From positions 1,744,001 through 1,808,000 of the forward strand of contig CP099988.1 in the NCBI GenBank assembly GCA_024167805.1: 64,000 nucleotides of DNA. Reading direction: 5' to 3'. A model generated the notes under the pieces. It searched no databases. It worked only from the letters and a program-made list of their open reading frames with translations, and was not told the DNA's origin. Below, piece after piece: positions 1 through 10,335 of this stretch. The translations under genes were made by a program, and so were the position numbers. The stretch is from Methanobacterium sp. ERen5 (GTDB taxonomy: Archaea; Methanobacteriota; Methanobacteria; Methanobacteriales; Methanobacteriaceae). Each line of letters starts with the position of its first letter. The stretch's first letter is position 1.

Positions 1-137
1 ATTGAAGTTCTCTACGGCAAGGAAAAATATTTGGTTTCCAAGGGGACAGCATTTATTATGATTCTGTTGTACCCCATGATCTCCATGCATATGGGGGAGA
101 AGCCAAGATACTGGCAATTGTCTACACACCGATCTAA
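1..137 (+). CDS. 3' end of a cupin-domain (probably XRE-cupin) transcriptional regulator, frameshifted
   Basis: Partial gene cut by the window edge. Frame 1 reads [15 protein letters not shown], then one base is missing in the G-run at 42-45. The protein continues in another frame as [19 protein letters not shown] and ends ...AIVYTPI with TAA at 135-137. The GDS-x-YYDS...PH pattern is typical of the C-terminal cupin barrel of helix-turn-helix/cupin regulators. Such regulators often precede thioesterase plus acyl-CoA ligase genes, as here, so it may control them. The HTH part lies outside the window, so the XRE assignment is inference. Confidence 0.6.
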
Positions 138-223
138 TATTGTAATTGGTAGATTTTGGTATCAAAATTTTTTAATGAAACAATAAACTAAACAGCGAAC
201 TAAGAAAATATAAGAGGAATTAA

Positions 224-643
224 ATGTTTAAAACAGTAGTAACTCCAAGATTTGGAGACATAGACGGACTTCGACATGTAAACAACACAGTTCTGGCAAT
301 ATGGTTTGAAGAGGCTAGAAATCCAGTGTTCAGAATGTTCACACCGGATCTTGATTTAAGCTATGAGAACTGGAAACTCATAATGGTCAGAACAGAATTT
401 GACTTCGTGGGTGAAATGTACTATGGTGAAGACATAGAAATACGAACATTCGTTGAAAAAATAGGTAACAGTTCCTTCACATTGGGACACGAAGCATGGC
501 AAAGGGGTAAACTAAATGTAAGGGGAAAGGCCGTTGTTGTGCACTTCAACTTTATGGAGAAAAAATCCATGCCCATACCTGAATCCATAAGATCACAGTT
601 GGAAGAACATTTACTGCCCCACGGAACCCAGAGTCAGGAATAG
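224..643 (+). CDS. Acyl-CoA thioesterase, hotdog fold (4HBT family)
   Basis: 139-residue single-domain hotdog protein, the usual length for the 4-hydroxybenzoyl-CoA thioesterase family. It should hydrolyse an acyl- or aryl-CoA thioester in the cytoplasm. The N-terminal signature FGDIDGLRHVNN (about residues 10-21) carries the Asp and the HVNN segment expected of the family; the YGEDIEIRT and HFNF strands follow. A GAGG Shine-Dalgarno element sits just upstream of the ATG. It lies 69 bp before an acyl-CoA ligase on the same strand and is probably co-transcribed with it, suggesting joint control of an acyl-CoA pool. The substrate cannot be told from the sequence. Confidence 0.85.
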   Translation: MFKTVVTPRFGDIDGLRHVNNTVLAIWFEEARNPVFRMFTPDLDLSYENWKLIMVRTEFDFVGEMYYGEDIEIRTFVEKIGNSSFTLGHEAWQRGKLNVRGKAVVVHFNFMEKKSMPIPESIRSQLEEHLLPHGTQSQE

Positions 644-712
644 AATAAATAATTAAAATAATTCAAATAAATAGATGATAACAACCAATTAGTTAAGTAT
701 GGGGGAATTTTC

Positions 713-2371
713 ATGCTCTTTAGTGAAGAAACCATCGGAGACTTCTTTGAAAAACAGGTAGAAAAGGATCCAGACAGGGATTTCCTAGTGTATCCCGACA
801 GAGATCTTAGGTTTACATACAAACAGTTTGATGAACGTGTAAATATGCTTGCAAAGGGCCTTTTATCAGTGGGTGTGAAAAAGGGCGATCATGTTGGTAT
901 ATGGGCTAAAAATGTGCCTGACTGGTTGACATTCATGTTTGCAACAGCCAAAATAGGGGTGGTTCTTGTTACTATGAACACGGCCTACAAATCCCATGAA
1001 CTGGAATATGTACTTAAACAGTCCGATATGAAGGCCCTTGCAATAATTGATGGATTCAGGGATGTGGACTATTTGAAAATACTCTACGATCTCGTGCCAG
1101 AACTCAAAACCCATGAAAGGGGAGAGCTTAAGAGTGAAAGGTTTCCTCATCTTAAACAGGTCATCTATGTGGGTCAGGAAAAACACAGGGGAATGTACAA
1201 CACCAACGAACTCATGCTTCTAGGTAAGCACACTGATGATGCTGAGTTTTTAAGGGTTAAAAAAACCCTCGACAACCATGATGTTATTAACATGCAGTAC
1301 ACCTCAGGAACAACAGGATTTCCCAAAGGTGTGATGTTAACCCATAGAAACATCCTAAACAATGGATATTACATTGGAGAATGTCAGAAATTTACAGAAG
1401 AAGACAGATTATGCCTGCCTGTACCGCTTTTCCACTGTTTCGGCATCGTACTTGGGGTGCTGGCAATTTTAACCCACAGAGGCACACTTGTAATGCTTGA
1501 AGAATTCGACCCATTACTTGCCCTTGCAGCGGTTCAAAAGGAGAGGTGCACGGCTTTATATGGTGTTCCAACCATGTTCATAGCAGAATTTAACCATCCA
1601 ATGTTTGAAATGTTTGACCTAACTTCCCTTAGAACCGGTATAATGGCAGGATCCCCCTGTCCAATTGAAGCCATGAAAAAGGTGATATCAGACATGCACA
1701 TGGAGGATATTACAATAGCCTACGGATTAACAGAAGCTTCACCAGTTTTCACCCAGACAAGTGTGGATGACTCAGTTGAAAAACGTGTGAACACAGTTGG
1801 AAGGGCACGTCCAAATATAGAGGTCAAACTAATAGACCCAAAAACAGGTGAAACATTGGGACCGGGTCAACCAGGAGAAATTTGCTGCAGAGGCTACAAC
1901 GTAATGAAGGGCTACTACAAAATGCCGGACAAAACTAAAGAAGCCGTTGAAGAGGATGGTTGGCTTCACAGTGGAGATCTTGCAACCGTGGATGAAGATG
2001 GGTACTACACCATAGTTGGAAGAATAAAGGACATGATCATACGTGGCGGTGAAAATATCTACCCTAGGGAGATAGAAGAATTCATACACACCATGCCCGA
2101 AGTACAGGATGTCCAAGTAGTGGGAATTCCCGATGAAAAATATGGGGAAATAGTCGGAGCATTTGTAATCCCCGAAAAGGATGTTGATTTGGTAGAAGAA
2201 GATGTTCGGGACTACGCAATCCAAAAAATAGCCCGTTACAAAGTACCTAAACATGTTTTTATAGTGGATGAATTTCCATTAACAACCAGTGGAAAAATTC
2301 AAAAGTTCAAATTACGGGACCAAGCTTTGGAACTTTTAAATGAAAAACTGAAGAAGATGGAAACTGTATAA
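713..2371 (+). CDS. AMP-binding acyl-CoA synthetase (ANL superfamily)
   Basis: 552 residues, full length for an acyl-CoA ligase that activates a carboxylic acid with ATP and then CoA. The P-loop [11 protein letters not shown] is at about residues 196-206, YGLTEASP at about 337, the hinge region [16 protein letters not shown] at about 436, and the C-terminal catalytic lysine in SGKIQKFK near 528. A GGGGG ribosome-binding site precedes the ATG. The gene resembles medium- or long-chain fatty acid ligases more than acetyl-CoA synthetase, which is longer. Pairing with the upstream thioesterase and cupin regulator suggests a small fatty- or aryl-acid activation and salvage unit. The substrate is unknown; methanogens do not degrade fatty acids by beta-oxidation, so a role in lipid or cofactor acylation is a guess. 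Confidence 0.88.
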   Translation: MLFSEETIGDFFEKQVEKDPDRDFLVYPDRDLRFTYKQFDERVNMLAKGLLSVGVKKGDHVGIWAKNVPDWLTFMFATAKIGVVLVTMNTAYKSHELEYVLKQSDMKALAIIDGFRDVDYLKILYDLVPELKTHERGELKSERFPHLKQVIYVGQEKHRGMYNTNELMLLGKHTDDAEFLRVKKTLDNHDVINMQYTSGTTGFPKGVMLTHRNILNNGYYIGECQKFTEEDRLCLPVPLFHCFGIVLGVLAILTHRGTLVMLEEFDPLLALAAVQKERCTALYGVPTMFIAEFNHPMFEMFDLTSLRTGIMAGSPCPIEAMKKVISDMHMEDITIAYGLTEASPVFTQTSVDDSVEKRVNTVGRARPNIEVKLIDPKTGETLGPGQPGEICCRGYNVMKGYYKMPDKTKEAVEEDGWLHSGDLATVDEDGYYTIVGRIKDMIIRGGENIYPREIEEFIHTMPEVQDVQVVGIPDEKYGEIVGAFVIPEKDVDLVEEDVRDYAIQKIARYKVPKHVFIVDEFPLTTSGKIQKFKLRDQALELLNEKLKKMETV

Positions 2372-3105
2372 ACTCCAACTTCATTTTAATTTTTTTTAAT
2401 ATAATTACAGTTATTCATGGATCGTAGTCTAAAAATAACTTCAATGAAGGATTAAAACTTTTTTAAGGTAGTTGTCTACTAAATAATATGATCTTAAACT
2501 TTGGAATGGACACCAAACTGTATTTGAAATTATAACTCAGTTTACCAGTATTTTAAATTTTACAACACATGGAATGTAAATAATAATAATATTTAAATAG
2601 TTAATACTTTAATATTATAATACGAAAATAAAAAGATGAAGGATCAATTGTGTGATTTTAAGATTAAATCAATATATGAAATTATAAAAGACTAATAATG
2701 TAAAATAACTGAAGATTTGAACTCTGTGTCCTAATACTTCATTGGAAAAGGGCCTTCAAAGGATAAATTAATTTTAATACAAAATAGTGTCCTGCAGAAA
2801 CTAAGATCTAAAAAACATTTACTTTTAAGGAGTTATATGGTCTTAATTGTTTACATTCAATTACATAAGTTTACTAATACACCAAGTTTTATACAACCTT
2901 AAATCTTCAATTACTATTAAATAAGATCTGTACACAGAATAAGAATTTTAACATCCTAAAAAATTTAGGACATTAGTATTTCAATTGAAACTAAACATTT
3001 TTTTTAAATCCCCCAAAAAAATACTATTAAATCTTTAAATATACAGAGATTTATAGTGAATCAAATAAGACTGAAAATATTTTTTATAAACAATTCAAGA
3101 TTGAA
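2372..3105. other. 734-bp AT-rich intergenic region
   Basis: No convincing gene. It starts with a T-rich stretch that could end the acyl-CoA ligase transcript (2382-2398). A small perfect hairpin, TCCTAAA-aaa-TTTAGGA, lies at 2954-2970. An AT-rich box (TTTAAATATA, about 3033-3043) stands at promoter distance from the helicase start at 3106. Nothing else is recognisable. Confidence 0.5.
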
Positions 3106-5607
3106 ATGATAATTTTAAGGAAAAATAAAAAGATATTGGAGATGTTTCCAATAGGCAGTGCTAAAGGTGCTGTTAACACCCGTAGAAAACCTATATTTTA
3201 TGGTTATATTAAATTACAGAGGAAAGGAGATAAGGTAAGGCCCAATAAATTCATCGTTAAAAAAGACCCTGAAAACGAGAACCTGTTCCCACCAAGTGAA
3301 GCCATCAAAATTTTAAGGAAACAAAATGTTTACTTAGTTGGTGACGATGAAGAAACAGAGGAAATGCTCGAATCCCTCAACATACCCTTTAAGAAAACCA
3401 TAATGTGCAGGCATTGTACATTTGAAGGGTTCATAACACTGATCAGAAGAGATTCATCCTACCTATACCACAAGGAGTATCTCTGCAAAAAGTGTGCAGA
3501 AGAAGAAATAAAACGTGAACTCAAGGCACACAACTTTGACATAAGCACATTTCCCAATTTCAAGAGGAAACTAGAAGAAACTGGAGATCTGAACCTCGTA
3601 CTGAAAATGATGGATCCCAGATTCAACCCTGTTAAACATCCAAATCTCACACTCTACGATAAAATAGATACCAAAGGTCCAGATTTACCCAAAATTTTGA
3701 TTGATGACATTAAATTACCAGTCGAACTTAAAAAGATTTTAAAAGGTCATGGAAAACATTTACTCCCAGTTCAAGCCCTGGCACTGAAAAGTGGACTTCT
3801 TGAAGGGGAAAATCTCTTGGTTGTATCTGCAACAGCAAGCGGAAAAACCCTCATAGGTGAACTTGCAGGAATACCCAATGCAATGAATGGAAAAAAGTTC
3901 ATATTCCTCACACCACTTGTGGCGCTTGCAAATCAAAAGTACAGAGACTTCAAGAAGAAGTACAAACAGTTAGGACTCAAAGTATCAATACGTGTGGGAA
4001 TGAGCAGAATAAATGCGAAGGAAGAACTATCCATACACGATGAAAAAATTAACAACTCAGACATAGTTGTTGGAACCTACGAAGGATTGGATTTTCTCCT
4101 TAGATCCGGCAGGGCCTCAGATATTGGAAATATAGGTACGGTGGTTGTGGATGAAATACACATGCTGGACGACGATGAAAGGGGACCCAGATTAAAGGGA
4201 TTAATACGCAGGTTACAAACCTTGTTTCCTGATCTACAGATCATTGGCTTATCTGCAACCATTAAGAATCCCCAGGAAATTGCATCTGAATTTCGGATGA
4301 AACTGGTGGAATACGACAAGAGACCAGTACCCCTTGAAAGACACCTGATATTTGCAAGAACTGCCCATGAAAAGGAGGATCTGATTGCCAGATTATCTAG
4401 AATCGAGTATAAAACAGTTTCATCCAAGGGATTCCATGGTCAAACAATAATATTCACCAATTCAAGGAGAAAAACCCATTCAATAGCAGATTACCTTGTA
4501 AAAAGAGGTATTTCAGCCGCAGCTTATCATGCTGGTCTTTCTTATGCAAAGAAGAGCAGAATTGAAAAGGATTTTTTGAAACAGAAAATTTCAGCCGTGG
4601 TTACTACAGCAGCCCTAGCTGCAGGGGTGGATTTCCCAGCTTCACAGGTGATATTTGAAACCCTGACCATGGGAAATAAGTGGCTGAGCCCAAACGAATT
4701 TTCACAGATGCTTGGAAGGGCAGGAAGACCAACCTACCATGATATTGGAAGGGTATTTTTAATACCAGAAATTGGATTAAAATACGACGACGAAACAGAG
4801 GAAACACAAGCAGTCAGACTCTTAGAAAGTGATGTAGAATCCATCGATGTACACTACTCTGAAGAATCTGTAGTAGAACAAGTTTTAGCTGATCTGTGCT
4901 CTGGAACAGCGGATAATGTTTCTTACCTTAAAGAAGCTTATAAAAATGATGACCTGCCTTTGGGTGTGGATGCAGTTTGCGATCTGATTGTGGACCATGG
5001 ATTCGCAACATCCAAGAACGACTCCATATCTCCAACACCATACGGCCGTGCAGTTTCAGTTTCATTTTTAAACTACCAAGATGCAGATTATATAAAGAAA
5101 CGGATCACATCCTCCAAAATGAGTCCTGTGGATATGGCCATAGGTTTAAATCCATTTGAAAGTGCTTACCTATCATCACTTATAGTTCAAAAAATTGCCC
5201 AAGCTTTAAAATCCAATGTATCATCTAGGCTCTTTGCAGATTCAACCCTTGATATACTGAGTTCAGGAGATACCATCTCAAAACTCGAACCCAAATTTCA
5301 GGAACTCTTAATAAATCTGCAGATGGAGTTCATGTCCTGCAGATGTAAGGACAGGCCATTTTGCACCTGTTTCCAGGATGAAATGTCCATGAAAATATTG
5401 AAGTACAGGAACATGAGGTATGACCCAGCGGACATAAGCAAAAAACTCCTCAGGGACTATGGAATACATGCCTATGCAGGAGATATATTCTCATGGCTGG
5501 ACTCATTAATAAGAACATTAGAAGCAGTTAGAAGAATTTCAGAAGCATATAAACGGTTTAAGTTGGTTAAAGAGTGCACACATATAATCAAGAAAATAGA
5601 GAATTAG
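3106..5607 (+). CDS. Ski2-like DEAD/DEAH superfamily 2 helicase with zinc-binding N-terminus (DUF5814 type)
   Basis: 833 residues. The N-terminal part (about 1-200) carries CRHC (about 101-104) and CKKC (about 127-130), a likely zinc ribbon. The helicase core follows with Walker A in SATASGKT (about 240-247), DEIH box VVVDEIHMLDDD (about 347-358), SAT motif in GLSATIKNP (about 384), and the motif VI-type QMLGRAGRP. A C-terminal Cys cluster CRCKDRPFCTC sits near 745-755. This is the architecture of euryarchaeal Ski2-like helicases with a DUF5814 domain; it resembles ASH-Ski2, which in Pyrococcus partners RNase J, and that equivalence is inference. Translation could also start at the ATG at 3142. 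The gene stands alone and converges with arfB. Hel308 is less likely because of the zinc-containing N-terminus. Confidence 0.8.
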   Translation: MIILRKNKKILEMFPIGSAKGAVNTRRKPIFYGYIKLQRKGDKVRPNKFIVKKDPENENLFPPSEAIKILRKQNVYLVGDDEETEEMLESLNIPFKKTIMCRHCTFEGFITLIRRDSSYLYHKEYLCKKCAEEEIKRELKAHNFDISTFPNFKRKLEETGDLNLVLKMMDPRFNPVKHPNLTLYDKIDTKGPDLPKILIDDIKLPVELKKILKGHGKHLLPVQALALKSGLLEGENLLVVSATASGKTLIGELAGIPNAMNGKKFIFLTPLVALANQKYRDFKKKYKQLGLKVSIRVGMSRINAKEELSIHDEKINNSDIVVGTYEGLDFLLRSGRASDIGNIGTVVVDEIHMLDDDERGPRLKGLIRRLQTLFPDLQIIGLSATIKNPQEIASEFRMKLVEYDKRPVPLERHLIFARTAHEKEDLIARLSRIEYKTVSSKGFHGQTIIFTNSRRKTHSIADYLVKRGISAAAYHAGLSYAKKSRIEKDFLKQKISAVVTTAALAAGVDFPASQVIFETLTMGNKWLSPNEFSQMLGRAGRPTYHDIGRVFLIPEIGLKYDDETEETQAVRLLESDVESIDVHYSEESVVEQVLADLCSGTADNVSYLKEAYKNDDLPLGVDAVCDLIVDHGFATSKNDSISPTPYGRAVSVSFLNYQDADYIKKRITSSKMSPVDMAIGLNPFESAYLSSLIVQKIAQALKSNVSSRLFADSTLDILSSGDTISKLEPKFQELLINLQMEFMSCRCKDRPFCTCFQDEMSMKILKYRNMRYDPADISKKLLRDYGIHAYAGDIFSWLDSLIRTLEAVRRISEAYKRFKLVKECTHIIKKIEN

Positions 5608-5651
5608 GGAACTAAAAAACAATTTTTATTCTTTTTTTGTGTATCAGTTTG
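5608..5651. terminator. Poly-T terminator region between convergent genes
   Basis: Between the convergent helicase and arfB stops lies a run containing TTTTTATTCTTTTTTT (about 5622-5638) on the plus strand. An A-rich segment upstream of it serves as a weak T-run for the minus strand. Archaeal termination generally uses T-tracts without hairpins, so this is the probable stop for the helicase transcript. Confidence 0.5.
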
Positions 5652-6347
5652 TTAGTTGGTTGTGAGTTTCTCAACATCGTCCATAACAGCCACAATTGCA
5701 GTTTGGAGTATGGACTCACCAAGCTCAAGATCGATACACACACCTGTATCAATAACTTCCAGAGCACCTTGATTTATTCCTTCCTCTGCTTTTCTGGCCT
5801 TATCAAGACCCACCATTCCAACTTCCGGATAGTTTTCGAAGTTACAGTGTTCGTCTAATTTAGTTTTATCAAGAATTCCAAGGAGTTCACCCACTGAAAC
5901 TTCTCCTGTACCAGCATGTGGCCCTTCAATTTCCACAATTTTGTTGTTGAAAATAATTTTGAGACCAGTTTCCCCCTGTACATGTTCCAGATAATCTATA
6001 ACTGGAACGTTACCTCCATGGCCATTTACAAGGACAACTGAGTCGAGTTGAAGCAGGTTCTTTGCTGATCTTAGGGTTGGAATCAGCTGTTTATTAACGA
6101 GTTCTTCAGGTTCTTGGTGAATTCCGTGCTCAACATATTCATACTCCGTTGCAGAGTAAAGTATTCCCAGGTATTTGGCCCCTGTTATTAAAGCTGCTTG
6201 AAGCCCGACATAGGCAGCTATCTTGGAATCTGTATCAATGGGTAATGCAGCACCATGATTCTCCAGATGTGAACCCACACAAAGAACACCCACACTATGA
6301 ACCTGTGGAGATACAACATTACCTGCTTCGTATCTGAGATCAGTCAT
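5652..6347 (-). CDS. arfB: 2-amino-5-formylamino-6-ribosylaminopyrimidinone 5'-phosphate deformylase (creatininase fold)
   Basis: 231 residues of the creatininase/ArfB family. ArfB removes formate from the product of GTP cyclohydrolase III (ArfA), the second archaeal step toward riboflavin and the deazaflavin F420. Metal-binding features are visible: GSHLENHG (about 25-32), PIDTD (about 36-40) and VLVNGHGGN (about 105-113), plus a later Glu/His segment [12 protein letters not shown]. This arrangement and the ending resemble methanogen ArfB rather than creatinine amidohydrolases or MftE. It is 29 bp downstream of the PUA protein gene on the same strand, so the two are probably one transcript. 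An alternative is another creatininase paralogue, but the match to remembered ArfB sequences is strong. Confidence 0.85.
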   Translation of the reverse strand: MTDLRYEAGNVVSPQVHSVGVLCVGSHLENHGAALPIDTDSKIAAYVGLQAALITGAKYLGILYSATEYEYVEHGIHQEPEELVNKQLIPTLRSAKNLLQLDSVVLVNGHGGNVPVIDYLEHVQGETGLKIIFNNKIVEIEGPHAGTGEVSVGELLGILDKTKLDEHCNFENYPEVGMVGLDKARKAEEGINQGALEVIDTGVCIDLELGESILQTAIVAVMDDVEKLTTN

Positions 6348-6376
6348 TTATCAAAGTCACCTCTATTTATCAACTT

Positions 6377-6853
6377 CTAGATAACCAGATCCCAGATCTC
6401 GTCACCAACATGATGAATATTTTTAATGGCCTTACCCTCACTATTTTCAACCATTTCAGTTCCTTTAAGAAGACTTCTGCCTGTTGCAAGGGGTTTATGA
6501 TGGGTTTCATCCACAATCACAACCAGATCTCCTTCAACAATGTTTGGATCGGCATCTGTGATTCCTGGTGACATTATATCTGCACCCTTAATAACAAATT
6601 TAACTGCCCCCATATCAACCACCACAAACTTAGTTTTGATATCAAGTTCAAGGGCACCTTTAAGGGTTGGGAATGGTTCTCCATCTATCATCATGATCAT
6701 GGGACTTCCATCCACCAGTATGATATCGTCAAGGTCTGTTTCGATGATCTCAACCTTGCTTTTAGGTTTAATTATTCCTGAAAAATATCCTAGTTGTCCT
6801 TCCATATCCCTGAGCATTTTCTTTTTAAGATAATATCTTTTCCTGATCTTCAA
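6377..6853 (-). CDS. PUA-domain RNA-binding protein (DUF1947/MCT-1-like)
   Basis: About 158 residues from the proposed start. An N-terminal pre-PUA domain ([11 protein letters not shown]..., then [15 protein letters not shown]) is followed by a C-terminal PUA domain ([18 protein letters not shown]...[20 protein letters not shown]). This is the layout of archaeal relatives of MCT-1/Tma20, which act in translation and ribosome recycling. I chose the TTG at 6853-6851 because an AGGTG Shine-Dalgarno element sits 7-8 bases upstream and homologues begin with MKIR-like sequence. A longer reading to 6895 would also need TTG and adds a Cys-rich tail that looks untranslated. It is upstream of arfB. Confidence 0.78.
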   Translation of the reverse strand: MKIRKRYYLKKKMLRDMEGQLGYFSGIIKPKSKVEIIETDLDDIILVDGSPMIMMIDGEPFPTLKGALELDIKTKFVVVDMGAVKFVIKGADIMSPGITDADPNIVEGDLVVIVDETHHKPLATGRSLLKGTEMVENSEGKAIKNIHHVGDEIWDLVI

Positions 6854-7646
<793 letters not shown>

Positions 7647-7704
7647 TTAACCGGACCTAATCTTAAATTTTTTATATTAACACAATTCACGGAGGAAACT
7701 TAGA

Positions 7705-7887
7705 ATGAAAGGAACACCATCATTTGGTAAGCGTAACAAAAAAACCCATATACGATGTAGACGTTGTGGAAAAAACTCTTACAACGCACGTAAAAAGTAC
7801 TGCGCTGCCTGTGGATTCGGTAGATCAAGCAAGATCAGATCCTACAACTGGCAGAATAAGAAACTTAATGGTTACAGGTTGAAGTAA
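7705..7887 (+). CDS. rpl37e: 50S ribosomal protein L37e
   Basis: 60 residues, normal for the family. It has a C4 zinc ribbon, CRRCG (about 18-22) and CAACGFG (about 33-39), and a highly basic body starting [19 protein letters not shown]. It is a structural protein of the large ribosomal subunit. GGAGG lies nine bases before the ATG. Its stop codon directly abuts the ATG of the next gene, so lsm, rpl37e and the toprim gene are likely one operon. Confidence 0.97.
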   Translation: MKGTPSFGKRNKKTHIRCRRCGKNSYNARKKYCAACGFGRSSKIRSYNWQNKKLNGYRLK

Positions 7888-8778
7888 ATGGATGCAATCA
7901 ATCCAATAGATGTTAGGATCATTGTGGAAGGTGCTTCGGATGTGGAGATAGTTTCCAGGGCCATGCAGAACATAGCCCTTGGAGCAGAATACCACATAAC
8001 CATATCCTCCATAATTCCAACAACTAACCCTGAAATTGCAAAAAAAGCGGTTCAGGGCGCAGATATAGTGCTTATAGCAACAGATGTGGATGCACCAGGC
8101 AGGCAACTGGCTGAAAAGTTCAGAAAATGTCTTAAAGATGAAGTTGGACATGTTGAACGTATGAAATTCCCATTTGGCCATGATGTGGAGTACATGGATC
8201 CCTCTATCATAAGGAAGGAAATAAAAAACGCCATAATAAGAACAGGCTTGATATCAATAGCCAACGTTCAAAAATTCAGGGAACTTGAAAACAATTTAAC
8301 TGAATCAAGGGAAAATATATTAATTTTAGCTAAAGAGAAAAAGAATCTGGAAACAGAAAACCAGAACTTAATCTCGGTAAATGAAGATTTAACTAATTCT
8401 AACTCCAAATTAACTGAAAAACTCAGAACTGTGGAAGATGAATTTAGAAATGCTAAACACAAGCATGCAGATATTAAAAACAAATATCAATTCATCAAAT
8501 CTAAACAACTCTTTGAAAGATTTTCATTAAAAGATCTCTGGAAAGAATTATTCGATGAAGAATTAAATGATGAAGAACAAGTTTATTTTATATCTAATGA
8601 ATTTAAGCCTGAAAAAATTGTTGTAGGGCAAGGTTACATTGCAGCAACTTCCAAGGAAGCTGCCAAGGAATGGTTAAATATCATAAGAGCGGTTTTAATT
8701 TTTTACGATTCAAAGATAGAAGATCTAAAGGAAGAATTTACAGATGAAAAATTTAACCCAAACCTACTGAAGGAATGA
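7888..8778 (+). CDS. Toprim-domain protein with coiled coil
   Basis: 296 residues. An N-terminal Toprim domain has the glutamate motif IIVEGASD (about 10-17) and the aspartate motif ATDVDAPGR (about 64-72), as in DnaG-type and small Toprim proteins. A Glu/Lys-rich coiled coil follows (about 130-200), then a mixed C-terminal domain (about 205-296) I do not recognise. Toprim domains cleave or join phosphodiesters with Mg2+; the role of this archaeal family is not known to me. The ATG follows the rpl37e stop with no gap, so it is translationally coupled to ribosomal and RNA-binding genes, hinting at an RNA-related job (inference). Confidence 0.75.
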   Translation: MDAINPIDVRIIVEGASDVEIVSRAMQNIALGAEYHITISSIIPTTNPEIAKKAVQGADIVLIATDVDAPGRQLAEKFRKCLKDEVGHVERMKFPFGHDVEYMDPSIIRKEIKNAIIRTGLISIANVQKFRELENNLTESRENILILAKEKKNLETENQNLISVNEDLTNSNSKLTEKLRTVEDEFRNAKHKHADIKNKYQFIKSKQLFERFSLKDLWKELFDEELNDEEQVYFISNEFKPEKIVVGQGYIAATSKEAAKEWLNIIRAVLIFYDSKIEDLKEEFTDEKFNPNLLKE

Positions 8779-8887
8779 AAAAAATAGTTAACCAAAATGT
8801 AAATCTGATTTTAAACTAAAGTTATTATAAATGATCAATTGAGATAATGGATCGGTAATTATCTTATAATATCAGGGAGATTTTCAA

Positions 8888-10287
8888 TTGAGGGATAAAT
8901 GTGGAATTGTAGGTGCATATTCTCGAGATAAGTCTGTCCATGTTTCACGCCAAATATACTATGGATTGTACTCTCTGCAACACAGAGGACAAGAATCAGC
9001 AGGTATATCTGCGCATGACGGAGACCAACTTTCAACCTATCGTGGTATGGGTCTGGTATGCGACGTTTTTAACAACGGTAATGTTGAAGGAATTGATGGT
9101 AATGTCGGCATTGGACACGTAAGATATTCAACTACTGGTAAATCAAAAATAGAAAATTCGCAACCAATGTTCACTAATTTTGAACTAGGAACTGTTGCTG
9201 TTGCACATAATGGAGACATCATAAACTCTCCAGAGTTAAGATGTGAACTGGAACTATTGGGATACGAATTTGAATCAACAACAGATTCTGAAGTTTTATG
9301 CCATCTTCTCACACGGGAAATCTTAAAAACTTCAAATGTTGTGGAATCAATAAGAAATGTTACAAAACTTCTTAATGGTTCCTACTCACTTGTAATACTG
9401 TTCAACGAAGACTTATACGTTGTTAGGGATCCTATCGGCATTAAACCCCTTTCCATGGGTGAGCTGGGAGATTTAACAATGGTGGCATCAGAAACAGTGG
9501 CTTTTGATGTTTTAGGGGCCAAACATCTTAGGGATGTGGAACCTGGTGAAATCATCCGTATTGGGGATGAAATAGAAAGTTACAAGCTTTCCGAAACAGA
9601 AAAACCGCGAAGAGCTCATTGCATGTTTGAGTATGTCTATTTTGCCCGTCCTGACAGTGTTCTAGACGGAAGTTCTGTCTACAAAGTGAGGCTCAACATT
9701 GGAAAGGCACTTTCAAAGGAATTTCCAGCAGACGCAGACGTTGTAATGCCTGTTCCAGACTCTGCAATTACAGCAGCAATAGGATTTTCAAGAGAATCAG
9801 GACTTGGTTACGGTGAAGGTCTCCTTAAAAACAGGTACGTTGGCAGAACATTTATCATGCCTACCCAAGAAGAAAGGAAACATCTGTAAGACTCAAGATG
9901 AACCCAATCAGATCGGAACTTGAAGGTAAAAGCATAGTACTCGTAGACGACAGCATTGTCAGGGGAACAACCTCAAAATCTCTTGTAAAAGTATTAAGAG
10001 AAGCTGGTGCAAAGGAAATACACCTTAGAGTGGGATGTCCACCAATTATTTCACCATGCTACTACGGTATTGCTATGGCAACTAAGAAAGAACTCATAGC
10101 ATCTGACAAAGATGTTGAAGATATCAGGAAAACATTGGGTGTGGATTCACTCGGTTATCTTAGCCTAGAATCACTCATAGAATGTATAGGAATTGAAGAT
10201 GGCAACCTATGTGTGGGCTGCCTCACAGGTGAGTATCCAACAGAACTACCTAAAGATATCAAAGAGTACGAAGCCAAACGCTGTTAA
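8888..10287 (+). CDS. purF: Amidophosphoribosyltransferase, interrupted by one missing base
   Basis: Catalyses PRPP plus glutamine to phosphoribosylamine, the first step of purine synthesis. It starts at TTG 8888 after a GGGAG site. Cys5 in KCGIVGAYS is the N-terminal nucleophile of the glutaminase domain, followed by [14 protein letters not shown]. The phosphoribosyltransferase domain has the PRPP loop [13 protein letters not shown], located after the break. Cys pairs near the end ([19 protein letters not shown]) fit the Fe-S type of PurF. The frame is lost at 9878-9880: one extra A would join ...MPTQEERK to [18 protein letters not shown], a seamless fit. As an essential enzyme with an otherwise perfect sequence, this is almost certainly a sequencing error, giving a 467-residue protein. 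Confidence 0.93.
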
Positions 10288-10335
10288 AAATAATTTACAT
10301 TAAAATTTTTTTTAAATCAAACATTTTTTTTAAAG

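Noticed and set aside
9878..10287. purF as a genuine pseudogene or two-gene split
   Set aside because: One base restores a perfect PurF across an A-run, the enzyme is essential for purine synthesis, and no second copy is seen here.
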